From Viscum album (Eukaryota > Streptophyta > Magnoliopsida > Santalales > Viscaceae): 64,000 nt of DNA. The stretch covers positions 1,711,154,889 to 1,711,218,888 of the forward strand of contig OY728125.1 of assembly GCA_963277665.1 (NCBI GenBank). Reading direction: 5' to 3'. Within the stretch, counting starts at the first letter, position 1. The number at the start of each line of letters is the position of its first letter. Below are positions 11,200 through 23,388 of this stretch, piece after piece. A model generated the notes under the pieces. That model was not told where the DNA came from. It made no database searches and was given only the letters and a program-made list of their open reading frames with translations. The position numbers and the translations under genes were made by a program.

Positions 11200-13219
11200 C
11201 AATATTTTTATACACAAATAGGACAACTTTTTAGATGAATATGAAAAACATAATATTATTATCTATACCTAAACTATAAACGTTTATTGTATTTGGAGAC
11301 TTGATAAATAAAAATATTATTCAAGTACATTATTCATCATATATAACAAATTTATTCTAAAATTTTACCCTTATTTTAAAATCCTATATAAATCATTTAT
11401 TCATAACATAGGGAAAGGAAAAACAGGAAAGAGTGAGATCAGATGCTCAGTTAGAGTAAACATGAGTGATATGAATCAATGATCATAAGAAACCATAAGA
11501 TAAGAATCATCTTATATGTTCATGATCATAACATAAAAAGTTCATACCCCATCTTTCTTAGATAAAAATCATGAATCATTTAATAATACATTATCATATC
11601 AAAATACTGGAATCATAATTGTGATAAATCATCATGAATTAATCATGAACTATAAGTTTATGTCATTAAGTGTGGCTATATCATAGGAATTAGAACCATT
11701 TCATATGTAAAGGTAAAATACCTAGACCGTAAAATAGAAATGGATCAGGAATAAACACATATATCACAAATTATAAGAGATCATTCATCACTACCAACTT
11801 CCCATAGTGCATTAGGAATCACAACATGTTTCACATAATGGATCAAGAAAAAAGAATTGTTTTCCATAATTATCTAATGAAATATAGAAATTTTCCAAAT
11901 TTATTAGAGGTATATATATAATAAAACCCATAGATATGTGTTTCATAAGTTAACATTCGTATTATTATCATATAATATTCCTAAAAATAAAATGGTTTTC
12001 ATAAATATTTCATAAATTAATCAAACAAATGACCTATGAAAATAATTTTTTTTTTCATAAACCTCTAATCATAATCATAATAAAACATCATAGGAAAGAA
12101 TAAGTATGGTATCATTGTATCATATACCTAGTAAATTTGAGGCATCATCAAATAATGTTATTATAAATTAAATGTTTCTTTAAAATATATCTAGAATATT
12201 TTTTTTGAGGAAAATACCATTTTAAATTTTAAATAACTTATTTAGATTTTAAAAATTAACAAAATATTATAAAAAATATTATTTAAAAATAACCATGTAA
12301 ACGTGTAAAAGAATTTTCAAATATCTGAGTAGACATGATGGCAGGAAATTCCATCAATGTTGTATACTTTAAGACAAATATTCTGTTCACGTTTTTGGTA
12401 AAAATTCAAAGGCACCTCATTCTAGAAATGGAAGGAATATTCCATGGAATCATTTTTATAGAAATTCAAACATGGGATAATTTTTTTTTAAAAAATCATA
12501 GGAAAAAATTAAAACCATTATTGAATTTTCTTTATAGAAAACATGGACATTGATGAAAAATATTCTCAACCAAATATAAATACATAGTCCACTTTCCTTA
12601 AAAACATTATTTTGATATCTTGAGTACATAAAATGAGGAAAATTAAAGAAAATAATGTATTATCCATAAATTAATTGAGGAAAATAAAAATGAAATTGAT
12701 TTATCATATAAGTATCATATAATTTCCTCAATGTAAATTCATGCATAAACAATCCTTAATAAACTGGGATTAAGACATAAATCCGTTACCTCAAGTCCTA
12801 TATTTATTAAAACTTTTTTGAACCTCCTATATAATAAAGGTATATTATTTGTAAATGTATTCTATAAACATAATAATATCTATACAACCATATATTTTTT
12901 ACTTAAATCATATTATCAAACATTTATTAACTATTTGTTATTAAAATAACTGTTCTGGGTAATGACTGCTCATTTCTCATGAATGATTAAGTTTGGTAGC
13001 CTGGTATTTATACATTGATCATTGGGCCATCATATACATAACTTTAATCATAATATAAATATCATATATATTCACAATATATTTATATCCAAACATAAAA
13101 GGTAGAGATTGAAAAATGAATTACACCATTCATGGAGATGGTAAGCCGTAGATATGCATGAACGTTGTTTTAATTTTTCTAAAAATGAAAAAATAAAGAT
13201 AAATAATAAATATAATAAC
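11200..13219 (-). repeat. Left (3') LTR of gypsy B, first piece
   Basis: Aligns collinearly by eye with 29,190-31,260 in the right LTR of B, with substantial divergence. It stops abruptly at 13,219, where element A begins with TGAGG. The open frames inside (such as 12,335-12,553) have no counterpart in the other LTR and are not coding. Confidence 0.75.
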
Positions 13220-15832
13220 TGAGGTCCTTATTTGGCATTAATAATGGTATTTTTACATAATAATATAGTTAATAAAACCTGTATGATTGAGAATTATAGT
13301 GTCTTTTGGAATTTAGTATATTACATAACAACATAAATTATGGAATACAACATCTTTACTGAAAACCTATTTGACTTGCTCAAAATACTCCTTTGAACTT
13401 AAAACTGCAAGGGATAACTTGGTTATATACCTAAGAAAGGGTTGAGCTATAAATACGAGCTATGGAATAAACATGGAATAATTAATACATGTTAGACAAT
13501 AATCATATCAATGAGTAAAAAATGGAACATGAATAATAAGGCAAGATATAACATGATAATCAAAACACAGTAAATGTTGAAACAACTAAATACACTAAAT
13601 AATAAACATAGGTCAAGGATAAAAATGACAAGATATCATGGTGGAAAAATTACCATAATGGAATAAGGATAACACCTTATCCCAAAGTGATGTATCATGA
13701 TACTAAAAATTTCCCAATGCATTGGAGCACTATCTCGGTGCACACATCATAATCATTTTATTCCCATTCTTAAGTGTCCCACATAGATAATAAAACATTG
13801 ATTCAGTCATCCTCATAATTTATTCGAGTACCAATAATTTGGAATAAATGCATGAAATTCACTAATAAATAGTCATATGTTCATAATGGTGAACACCATT
13901 GATAGAAAAATGGGCATGGTATTCACTATAAAATTGTTTTGGCCTGAAAAATCACCGTGAAATTTCAGCAGCATAACAACCTTACATAAAAATTAAAAAG
14001 AATGGTCGATGAGAGATAAATGGTTTGATCATATTTTTTAAATAAAATGGGTAGTAGTAGGAATATGTAAATACTTGTGCGAACATTAAAAAAAGGAAAT
14101 AGAATGTATAATTTCATAAAGAAACTTTAATAAAAAAGAGAACACGATGATCCCTTATGAAATTTTAGCATAGTAACAGCTTAGGTAAGGGTCCAAATAA
14201 GGTAGGATAAATGATCAATAAATAAAATTAAATTAAAAATATAGTCAGGTAAGAGTTATAACTTAATTAAAATATAACCAATTTAAATTAAAAGAACTAA
14301 TTTCAGAGAAGCTTCTCGAATTTTAAAGGAGGAGAGGAAGGTCCCTTACATGAGTGTGCGGCTCCCAATGCTTGGGAGTGGACTCTTGAAAGCTTTTGAA
14401 ACCCTTGGGAGGAATATATATAGTTTAGGGAAGTGTAAGGTCATTCTATAAGGAGTTTGAGTTAATAGAAATTGGAGTTTGCATGGGTTCAAGTAGGAAA
14501 ATAGGAGGATTTCATTATTATTTTAGTTTTGGACTCTATATAATAACATATCTAAAAGCACAAAATATACTATGGGTTTTTCCCATGGTTTATTCCAAAT
14601 GGGGAAGTGTTTTATTATTTTTTATGGATAATTTCTGAAAATGTTATAAAAGTTACTTTTCTTATGCGGTGGTGCGTCTCACTCTTAAAGAAAGGATTTA
14701 AGAATCATAAAATATATTATTAGTTTTGGAGGATTCATAATGGATTTAAAAAAACAAATAAAATAATCATAAAATCACATTATTTAAGATTGGGAAATAT
14801 ATTTGGTTGTGAATCCCATTTATAATAAGTATTACATCACTTTTTGTTCATTATGAGGTCATAATACACAAAGTGTATATATATATGGTATTTAATTTTT
14901 ACCAGAAAATTTGAATGTCTTAGAAAATTATGAAAAATTCAATATTGTATAATTTTGACATTCTGATTCCAAAAATATTATTAATTTTATCAAAATAATT
15001 TTTTAAATATGTTAATTTTCACTTTAAAAATAAAATTGACACTTATTAAGTAATGCATGATTTATTTTGACGGTAAGTGTTTTCGAACTCTTATAAAAAT
15101 TACTTTTTACTTCATAAAAATTATATGATCATTTATATTGGATAAAAGTTTTTTAAAATATTGTTTATTTAAAAAATATATTATTTCATATTTTTTATAG
15201 TTGAATTTTGATTATAAAATAAAATAAAATTTGTGGTTTATCATATTAAAATAAATATTATATAAAATGTAACAATAATAGGATTAAAATATATTCATTA
15301 TTCTATTAAAAATTTATATATTCATATTTATAGGGTCTTGATACATATAAATTTAATACACAAGAAAACTCTCTATGAGTAAGGTGCACGATTGTGGAAC
15401 ATTCATGGGGTGGTTTGATGAACATGTTTTGGGCAGTGAGCACGATGAGCTTGAACTTATCCGTTAAATAGTTTCGATCATGCTTAATTTATTATGTATC
15501 ATCTTGGTATTGTTCAAGGGAAAATCCCAATAATCCCATATCCCTTGTATGCTCCCATAAATGTGTTTCATATAGTTAAATCCTACTGGTTGAGGTCATC
15601 ACTTCTTTGTCTCTATAATTTAGATTTGTTAAAACACTATATTTATACTAATCACATGATAATTTTTCAATGACTATAATATAAATGTAAATGATAATTA
15701 AAGGTCTTTTAAATTCAATAGGATATAATAAAAGCAAATAAGTGCATGTGTTTTCTAGAGGCATATTTCACAATGAGACATTTAAATAAAGAAAATAGGG
15801 GAATTTTATTTATAACACTTAAGGTCATTAAA
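13220..15832 (-). repeat. Left (3') LTR of gypsy A
   Basis: Collinear with 20,790-23,388. Shared landmarks include TACATAACAACATAAATNAT (13,322 and 20,913), ATACATGTTAGA (13,482 and 21,062), CCCAATGCATTGGA (13,710 and 21,292), AGTCTTGATACATAT (15,335 and 22,890) and TACTGGTTGAGG (15,583 and 23,128). Divergence is high, roughly a quarter of sites in the parts I compared by eye, so the insertion is old. No coding frame is supported. Confidence 0.88.
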
Positions 15833-15835
15833 ATA

Positions 15836-15845
15836 TCTCCCTCTT
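15836..15845 (-). other. Polypurine tract of gypsy A
   Basis: The complement reads AAGAGGGAGA, directly next to the inner edge of the 3' LTR of A, where the plus-strand primer of gypsy elements lies. Confidence 0.65.
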
Positions 15846-15879
15846 AAGAAAATTTTCCTTATAAATTTTTATTTACCAC

Positions 15880-17340
15880 ACTAAAATAGATAAGTATAAC
15901 TATGATTCATCAAATCCTCTAGTTCCCATATTTATTCTTCAAAATTTGGGTTTCTCCATTTAATATTGGCAAGGTTCATTGTCTTATATTGTAGAATTTT
16001 TTCACAAAAATTTAAGATCGTCACTTTTTTCTCCTCATAGGAAATGTAATTCTCCAACAGTACCACCTATGGATTGAGAACATTTGAGGGTTCTAGTATA
16101 TAGTTTCTCAAGAGGTATACATGGAATACATCATGTACTTGAGGTAAGTTTGGTGGTAGTTCTAGTCAATAGGTCACCACTCCGAAAGGATCAAGGATCT
16201 CAAAGGGGAAGATTAATCTTGGACTATGCATTCCCTTCATCCCAAATATCATTACATTCTTCCATGTATATATGAGAAATAATACCATGTCTCTACTATC
16301 AAACTCTATGTTACGTCAGCTATTGTCAATATAAAATATTTTTTGACTCTGAGTATCCTTAATGTGATGCTGAATGGTCTTAACATTTTCCACAATTTCC
16401 TTGACCATTTTAGGACCTAGCAGTCTATGTTCTCCAAATTCATTCTAGCATACATGTGTTCTACACCTCTTCCCATAAAGATCATAACAAGGACCCATTT
16501 GGATTCTCGAGTGGAAACTATTGTTATATTAGAACTTGACCAGAGGAAGATGTTGGTCCTATCCACATTTGATGTCCATATAACATGCTCGCAACATTTC
16601 TTTTGGGGTCTGAATAATCCACTCATATTGGCCATCATTTTGAGGATGATAGTCCGTAATGATGTTCATCTCATTATTTAGAGAATGTTAGAGACTTATC
16701 CAAAACATGGAGGTCGATTTTGAATCTTAATCAGATAAAATCAACAGTGGTACTCCATACAGCCTTACCACTTCTCTGATGTATATACGTGATAGTTTAT
16801 CCAATGAGAAATCCTCTTGAATTGTGATAATGTTAGCTATCTTTGTAACATGATCCACAATATACCATATGACATTGTTTCCCTAGGATGTCTTTAGAAG
16901 TCTTGTGACAAAGTCCACAATGATGTTCTTCCATTTCAATATTGGTATGGGTAATAGTTGCATCACCCCCTTAGACTACTACCTTTAAGCCTTCATTTTC
17001 TAGCATATCATGAACATTGATGTATATTCAATGATCTCCTTCTTCATATTCTCCCACAAATAGTTCTCAAAAAAATATTCATACATCTTTGTGCTTATAG
17101 GGTGTATGGATAATGTTGAACTATGTGAATCATCCAATAATTCCTTTATTAACTCATGATTTTATGAAAACCATATCCCCAACCCAAATCTCACAATTCC
17201 CTCTTCATCATTTTTAAAATCTAAGGACTTCCCCTTTATCATGGATTCTACCTTCTTCTGAATTTCTACATAAGTTCTTTTATAATCCTTTAACATTTCC
17301 ACAATATATGGTTGAGTAATCATTTGTGAAAGCATTGATG
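15880..17340 (-). pseudogene. Gypsy A: integrase with chromodomain-like C-terminus (decayed)
   Basis: Minus-strand translation through stops gives, in order: LLPIPILKWKNIIVDFVTRL (first catalytic Asp in VDF), IVDHVTKIA, KLSRIYIREVVRLYGVPLLI, LSD (second Asp), YHPQNDGQYEWIIQT (catalytic Glu in the family motif YHPQTDGQSE), NNSFHS, then LPPNLPQVHDVFHVYLLRNY and finally LANIKWRNPNFEE with IWELED. The VHDVFHVSLLRKY motif and the terminal WRN...E.WE segment are the gypsy integrase end and chromodomain-like tail of Tekay/Del chromoviruses. Integrase joins cDNA to the chromosome, and the tail in relatives guides targeting to heterochromatin. Several stops show loss of function. Confidence 0.85.
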
Positions 17341-17999
17341 ATATTTCTTCTTTTATGATTCCGATTTCTATCCTTTATAGGTCTAATAATATTGGATCTC
17401 TTTCAATTATCATCATGGTTAAAGATTCATGATCCTTTATACTTAGAGTATATACCACTTTATTCACTTTACCAAGATGGTGGAGGATTGACAAGTCATA
17501 GTCCATAATTAGCTCCAACCAACTTCATCCATGAATATTACACTCTTTTTGTGAGAATATATACTTGGGGATTTTTTGATCCGTATATGTCTCACACTTC
17601 TTCCCATAGAGATAGTGACACCATATTTTATATGCAAAGATCACACCTTCCAAATCCAGATCATACATGGGATAGTTATTCTCACGAAATTTCATCTTCC
17701 TTGAAGCCTTGGCTACGAATTTGTCATTATGTATTAACACATAGAACAATTTCTTCTTCAAAGCATCACTAAATACTGTGTCGAGTTCTCCACTATTTGG
17801 TAGTTTGACAAAATTTTTCTTGAAAATCCTTCTTTTTAATTCAATTAATTTTTCTTCACATTCTTCATTATAAAAAATCTTGACTTCCTTCTCAGTTAAC
17901 TTGGTAAGAGAGTTTGACAATTGTGATGAATTTCTCAAAAATTGGAGATAATACCCACCTAACCCATGAACACTAAAAATATATGTCACATATGTTAGC
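17341..17999 (-). pseudogene. Gypsy A: RNase H (decayed, one long open stretch)
   Basis: The frame 17,989-17,525 (154 codons) reads VHGLGGYYLQFL at the RT end, LTKLTEKEVKIFYNEECEEK, then the RNase H core: FSDALKKKLFYVLI, AKASRKMKFRENNYPMYDLD, FAYKIWCHYLYG and YTDQKIPKYIFSQKECN. Family equivalents are FLGLAGYYRRFI, YSDASKKGLGCVL, YASRQLKxHExNYPTHDLEL and TDHKSLKYLFTQKELN. RNase H degrades template RNA. Active-site residues D (SDA) and E/D positions are largely kept. The frame ends with a changed sequence after KECN. Opposite-strand frames are shadows. Confidence 0.9.
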
Positions 18000-18760
18000 C
18001 TTTTCCATCATTTATTTTCTTCCATCTTTGAAGGGTTCATAGATATCCCCTTAATTGTGATTATATTCCCAAAATAAAGAGGCTTAATATTACTATAAAT
18101 TACATTTACAATACTTGGCATAAAGATTATCCATTCATAGGTTCTTTAAATAGTGCTCAAATTCTCCTAATGCTCCTCCTTTAATTTTGAGTATATTAGA
18201 ATATAATCTATACATACTACCACTAATTTTTCTATGTAATATCTAATGAATATATTAATCAAGTCCATGAATATTACTAGAGAATTAGCGAGTCTGAATG
18301 GAATCACTAGGAAATGGTAGTTCCATTACCTTATATAAAAAGAAACCTCTGGTATATCTTAATTCTTTACCATTACTTGATAATATCTCAAGCAACAATC
18401 CACCTTAGAGAGGTATTGTACTTCATGTAGCTGATCAATAATGTCATAATTCTGAGGGGGAAGGTACTTTTTCTATATCATGATCTTCTTGAGCTCACAA
18501 TTATCACTTCAATGGTGCATTGACCCATCCTTTTTCATTTAGAAGAGGACGCATACACCCTATAGTGAAGCACTCGGGAATATAAAACCTTTATCTAGAT
18601 TATCCTATAGGTTTTTCTTATATTACTCTAGTTCCACAACATCCATTTTATATGGATTATTGGATAATGTAAATTCCCTAGGTATAAGCTCAATTGAAAA
18701 TTCAACCTATGGGCTAGGTGAAAGACTATGAAATTCCACAGGAAACACAATAGTGTATTC
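18000..18760 (-). pseudogene. Gypsy A: reverse transcriptase (decayed)
   Basis: The minus strand gives, through stops: EFSIELIPREF (start of RT), NPYKMDVVELE, MKKDGSMHH, CELKKIMI, YDIIDQLHEVQYLSKVDC, and at about 18,186-18,225 VVCIDYILIYSK. The last is the catalytic box, FIDDILIYSK in the family, with the second Asp replaced by Tyr (GAT to TAT). RT copies element RNA into DNA. The change in the active-site box, together with stops, makes it inactive. Confidence 0.85.
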
Positions 18761-19240
18761 CCTCAAAATTAGCATGTCTTTTAGAATGGTTTTTTCCTTA
18801 GACTTAACCATTTAAGCTTGATACAGTTGCTCATATTGAAATAATATCAATGCTTAAGATGATGGATCTAAAGAAGATTCATCCACCTCATTTTAATTGT
18901 ACATAATTCGGGGTCAATTCACAATACAAAGAGTGATTTCCTTCTTGATGCAATTTATGTTTTCTCTATATAGGAAAAGATATTACATTCCCAAAAACGT
19001 ATCAAATTACACCAAATGCATTAATGTTTTTTTGGGAAGTTCATCCCACAAAATTTTATAAGGGAGGAGTTATATACTTGGGACGATATAATTTCCCTAT
19101 TTTACATTTCCAATGATAGATATACTTCTATTATTTGTGGTGGTATTTGAATTTTTATACTAAATATAAATGACATGGAGGAACATGTAGAACTATAATA
19201 AAAAATTATGATTTATATTATTTAATGAACAACTATCATA
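18761..19240 (-). pseudogene. Gypsy A: aspartic protease region (decayed)
   Basis: The minus-strand reading gives TFLGM in the position of the family motif FDVILGMDWL (about 18,960-18,985), followed by IDC-like remnants and then the inter-domain region leading to RT (IVFPVEFHSLSP). The active-site DTGAxHSF motif upstream is not recognisable. The protease would process Gag-Pol. Assigned mainly from order between gag and RT. Confidence 0.55.
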
Positions 19241-20500
19241 CCTGTCACCACTTCTTTAATGAGATCCACCTCAGTGATTGTGATGGAATGATCTCACAAT
19301 TTCTTCCATGGAGGTTGTTGGTTGTCTCCAAAAACCCTTGGATTAGGGTATTGGTTCACAAAGTGACCAGGTTTCTTATAGTTGAAATAATGAAAAACGT
19401 GCTGATAGTGGACCTCAGAATTCATTTTCTCCATGACATTAGTGGGTTTCTCATATCGGTAAATGTTAGCTAGGTTCCATTATTTCATAAACCTAAAGAA
19501 TTTCTTTATTCCCTATTGGAAATTCCTAGGGTGATTCTTCCCAAACATTTGACATGTTGGTTATTGAAATTTTTTTGAGGGAATATCAGACAATTTACTC
19601 ATAGCTATCAAAGGCATGGACACATGGTATTTTCATAGACTTGGTTGTATCCCACCAAAGAATCAGTCATCCTTTTATTCAGGGGTAATGGAAAAATCTA
19701 AATGCATATCATACATGACTTATAATATTTTTCCTCACACACTCTATAAATTCATTTTTTCTTTTCTTTGGGTGAGGAAATTCCTTTCCATTTTATGTTG
19801 GAGAGTGTGAGGAAAATAATAATCATTTTTTCCAAAATTCATTCTCTTTAATTACATTGATTTGTTCTTTTGGCTTTGTATTATTGATCAATGTCTACCA
19901 CTAATTAGTTTCTCCCTTCACATGATAAACAACCATAAGAACCTTTTCTCATTCGGATCATTGAAGGATGGAGAAGATTTTTTGAATGGATTTTATCCAT
20001 TATTCCATGATTAAGGGATTAGATGATAAATTGAATTCACGAGGCCTTTTTCACATAATGCTATCAATCATTTCTTGTTATCTCTTAGGGTTGTTTATAT
20101 GCTCCTCTTGATCTACGTTTCTATTCAGATCCCGAGTTAGCTAAGAGAGTATTTTCAAAATGTTCATGATTGTCGATCCCTTCAGGGTTGGGATCTCATT
20201 GGGACAATCATTGCATTTCCTATCACATTGATTTTTTACCCGATTCCTCCTATTTCATTCCATTGGTAAGAATAAAAGGAAAATTAGGGATGATTATTTT
20301 AAACTATTATACACATAACGGGGAATCCAATGACATAAAAGGGATAACTTAAAAATTACATTTATTTCCCTAACATATGAAATTATAGTATTTAATCTAT
20401 GATATCCACGATCAGGCTCATAATATATATTCTTATAGGTTTTTTTGTTCCCTTAATAATGGTTCATAATTAGATTATGAATTTAACAAAGAATTTATCC
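19241..20500 (-). pseudogene. Gypsy A: Gag with damaged zinc knuckle
   Basis: The zinc knuckle lies at 19,348-19,389 on the minus strand and reads YFNYKKPGHFVNQY, the CX2CX4HX4C pattern with all three cysteines changed to tyrosine. It is followed by PNPR as in intact gypsy Gag. Gag packages the RNA and forms the particle; the knuckle binds RNA. From about 19,450 to 20,150 the minus strand is Gag-like coding debris without clear motifs, and 20,150-20,500 is leader-like. The plus-strand open frames here are shadows. Confidence 0.65.
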
Positions 20501-20773
20501 TAAGTGTGTCAAACTAGGTGTGCAGTAAGGTCCGTTGGCGTGTACTAGGTAACCCCGAGTTAGGAAAAAAACCAATTTCTATATTTGGTATTCTTAAGTA
20601 CATCTGTGCCAGAAAAACATCCATAGTTAGTATCCAGACAAAGATGTATTTTATTGATAAAAATATTACTCTATACTACCCAAAATATATGAATTTTTTT
20701 ATTATACATAGTATTATCCATAAGGCATTCTATTGAGTTTTCTAATCCTAATCCCAAAAATAAATATTGTTTT

Positions 20774-20785
20774 CCTCTGATACCA
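20774..20785 (-). promoter_or_regulatory. Primer-binding site of gypsy A
   Basis: The complement reads TGGTATCAGAGG, 11 of 12 bases of the plant initiator tRNA-Met site. It lies four bases from the LTR edge (TG at 20,790). It fixes the element direction as minus. Confidence 0.85.
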
Positions 20786-20789
20786 AATA

Positions 20790-23388
20790 TGAATACCGAT
20801 CTCTTTATTTCACATTAATAATTGATTTATTAAAAAATACTATAGTTAATATAACCTAGATGATCAACAAGTATAGTTTCATCGGGAACTAGGTACATTA
20901 TATAACAACATAAATAATATAATATAACATCCTTATTGAAAACATCTTTTACATGCTAAAAATACTCCTTCGAACTTAAAACAACATTGGATAACTTGGG
21001 AAAATGCATAAGAAAGGGGTGATCCATAAATCCTAGTAAATTAATAGACATGAAATAAGTGATACATGTTAGATATTATTCATATCAATGAGGAATAAAA
21101 GGAACATGAATAATAAGGTACGATATAACATATTTATCATAAAATGGGAAATGTGGCAACAACTTAAAACACTGAATCAAAAATATAGGTTATGGATAAA
21201 CCCTCCAAGACATCATGGTGGAAAAATTCAGAAAAAAAAAATCTAGTTTAACCTCTATATCAATGTGACATATCCTGATACTGGACATTACCCAATGCAT
21301 TGGATCAATATTTAGGTGCAACTATCATATTCCTTTCACTATCATGCTTAAGTGTTCCACATAGATCATAAAAAATGGGTTCATTCATCAAAGTAATCGA
21401 TTAAATGATTAATTAATTTTTAATAAATACATGTAAATATAAAATCAATAACCATATGTTCATAAATGGGAATACCATTGATATAAAAATGGGTATAGTG
21501 TTCACCACACAATTGCTTTTGTATGGAAAATCACAGTGAAATTTTGAAAGCATAATGTCATTAAATAAAAATTAATAAAAATAGTTTATGAGTGAGAAAG
21601 GGGTATATAATAATTTTGAAATAAAATGGGTAGTAATAGGGACATGGAAAGACATGTTCCAACTTCAGGAAATGGAAATAGAATGCATAAGTTCATAAAG
21701 AATCATGAATAATGAAGAGAAGTGAGGATCCCATACAAAAGTTCAGCATAGTAACAGCTTAAGAAAGGGTCCAAATGAGGGAGGATAAATGATATATCAT
21801 TAAACTAAAATCAATTAGCGAGTAATTTGAAGATTATAAATGAATTCAAATATAAAAAATTGAAATTAAAAGAACTAATTTTATTTTTTGGTTCATGAAT
21901 TTGAAAGGAGGAGATGAAGGTCCATTACTTGAGTGTCTGACTCCGAAATCTTGGGAGGGGATTCTTGAGATCTTGTGGGAACCTTGGGATGACTATTGTG
22001 AGTGTCATGAAGAGTATGTTCATTGTACATGGAGTTTGAGTAATGTTTAATGAGATCATGTTTGGGTTTATATAGTAAAAGAGGGGGATTTCATTATTAT
22101 TTTGGTTTTGGACTCTACATAATAAAATATCCAAAATCACAGACCATTCCATGGTTTTCCCATTATTTATTCCAAATATTTTTTTTATTTTATAATTTAA
22201 AGGTCCAAAATTATTAAAATCATTCTCTTTCTTATGTGGAAGTGAGTCACACTCTTATATAATAGAATTTAAAACTTAAAATATATTATAAGTAATGGAG
22301 GATTCAAAATAAATTTAAAAATTTATCAAATAAACGTAAAATCACATTATTTTTAAGGGAATATATATTTTTGGTCGTGGATACCATTTATAGTAAGTAT
22401 TACATCACTTTTTGGTCATTATGATTTCATAATACACAATGTTTATTTATAAGATATTTAATTTTCACCTGAAAATTTGACTATCTCAGAAAATTATTAA
22501 AAATTCACCATTGGATAATTTTGATGTTGTAATTCCCAAAATAATATTAATTTTATCTAAATAATTTTCTATATAGATGAATTTTCACTTTTAAAATAAT
22601 ATTATCATTTAGTAAGAAATGATGGGGTTTTTTTGACAATAATAGTTTTCGAACCCTTATAAAAATTACATTTAACTTCATAAAAATAATATGATCATTT
22701 ATATTTGATAAATATTAATTTAAATATTATTTATTTAAATAATAAATTCATTAATTTAATATGAATATTAAATAAAAATACAATTTTTTCTATTTCATAT
22801 CAAAATAAATATAATTTACAAAGTAATAATATTATGATGAAAATATATCCATTATTCTATATAAAAAATAACATATTCATATTTATAGTGTCTTGATACA
22901 TATCCATTTAATACACTTTCAAACACCCAAAGAGTAAGGTGTGAAATGGAGAGACTTTCATTGGGTGGTTTAGAGAACATGGTTTGGGATGCGATCTCGA
23001 TGAGCTTAAACTTCTCCCATAAATGGTTTCACCCATACTTAAGTTTCCAGATCTCATCTTGGGTTTGGTCAAGGGAAAATATTATAAATGATATCTTCCT
23101 CTAATGGTATAATAAATGGGCTTCATAGGGTATGATTCTACTGGTTGAGGCCATCAATTCCCTTGTCTATGTCAATCGAATTTTTTAAAATCCTATATTT
23201 AAACTAATCATTTGATCATTGTTCAATGGCTATAATAAAAATGATAATTATACTTAATGGTATTTTAAATCCAATGGGAAATAATAAAACCAAATACGTT
23301 CATGTTTTTTCTATTACCATAATTCAGGATGAGACATTTAAATAAATCAAAATGGGGAATTTTATATACATGAGGTCAAGTTATTATA
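20790..23388 (-). repeat. Right (5') LTR of gypsy A
   Basis: Pairs with 13,220-15,832. It starts TGAATACC next to the primer site and ends in ATTATA where related elements have ATTACA. It should carry the promoter, but I cannot point to a trustworthy TATA box in this AT-rich sequence. Confidence 0.88.

Larger units (their letters stand above)
13220..23388 (-). mobile_element. Ty3-gypsy element A (Tekay/Del-like), nested in the LTR of gypsy B
   Basis: About 10.2 kb with two LTRs (13,220-15,832 and 20,790-23,388), polypurine tract, primer site and a decayed gag-PR-RT-RH-IN set in minus orientation. Integrase after RNase H is the gypsy order. The flanks read ATAAC (13,215-13,219) and ATAAA (23,389-23,393), a possible 5-bp target duplication with one change. 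Outside these points the sequence continues on both sides as one LTR of element B, matching an uninterrupted stretch around 31,260 in its right LTR. All coding domains carry stops. The integrase ends in a chromodomain-like segment, which places it among chromoviruses. Confidence 0.88.

Noticed and set aside
12335..12553. 72-codon plus-strand frame as a gene
   Set aside because: It lies in LTR B and the paired LTR region near 30,380-30,600 has no such frame.
16427..16681. Plus-strand frames over gypsy A (16,084-16,275; 16,427-16,681; 17,551-17,772; 19,225-19,473; 19,616-19,810)
   Set aside because: They overlap minus-strand integrase, RNase H or gag remnants and have no motif of their own.
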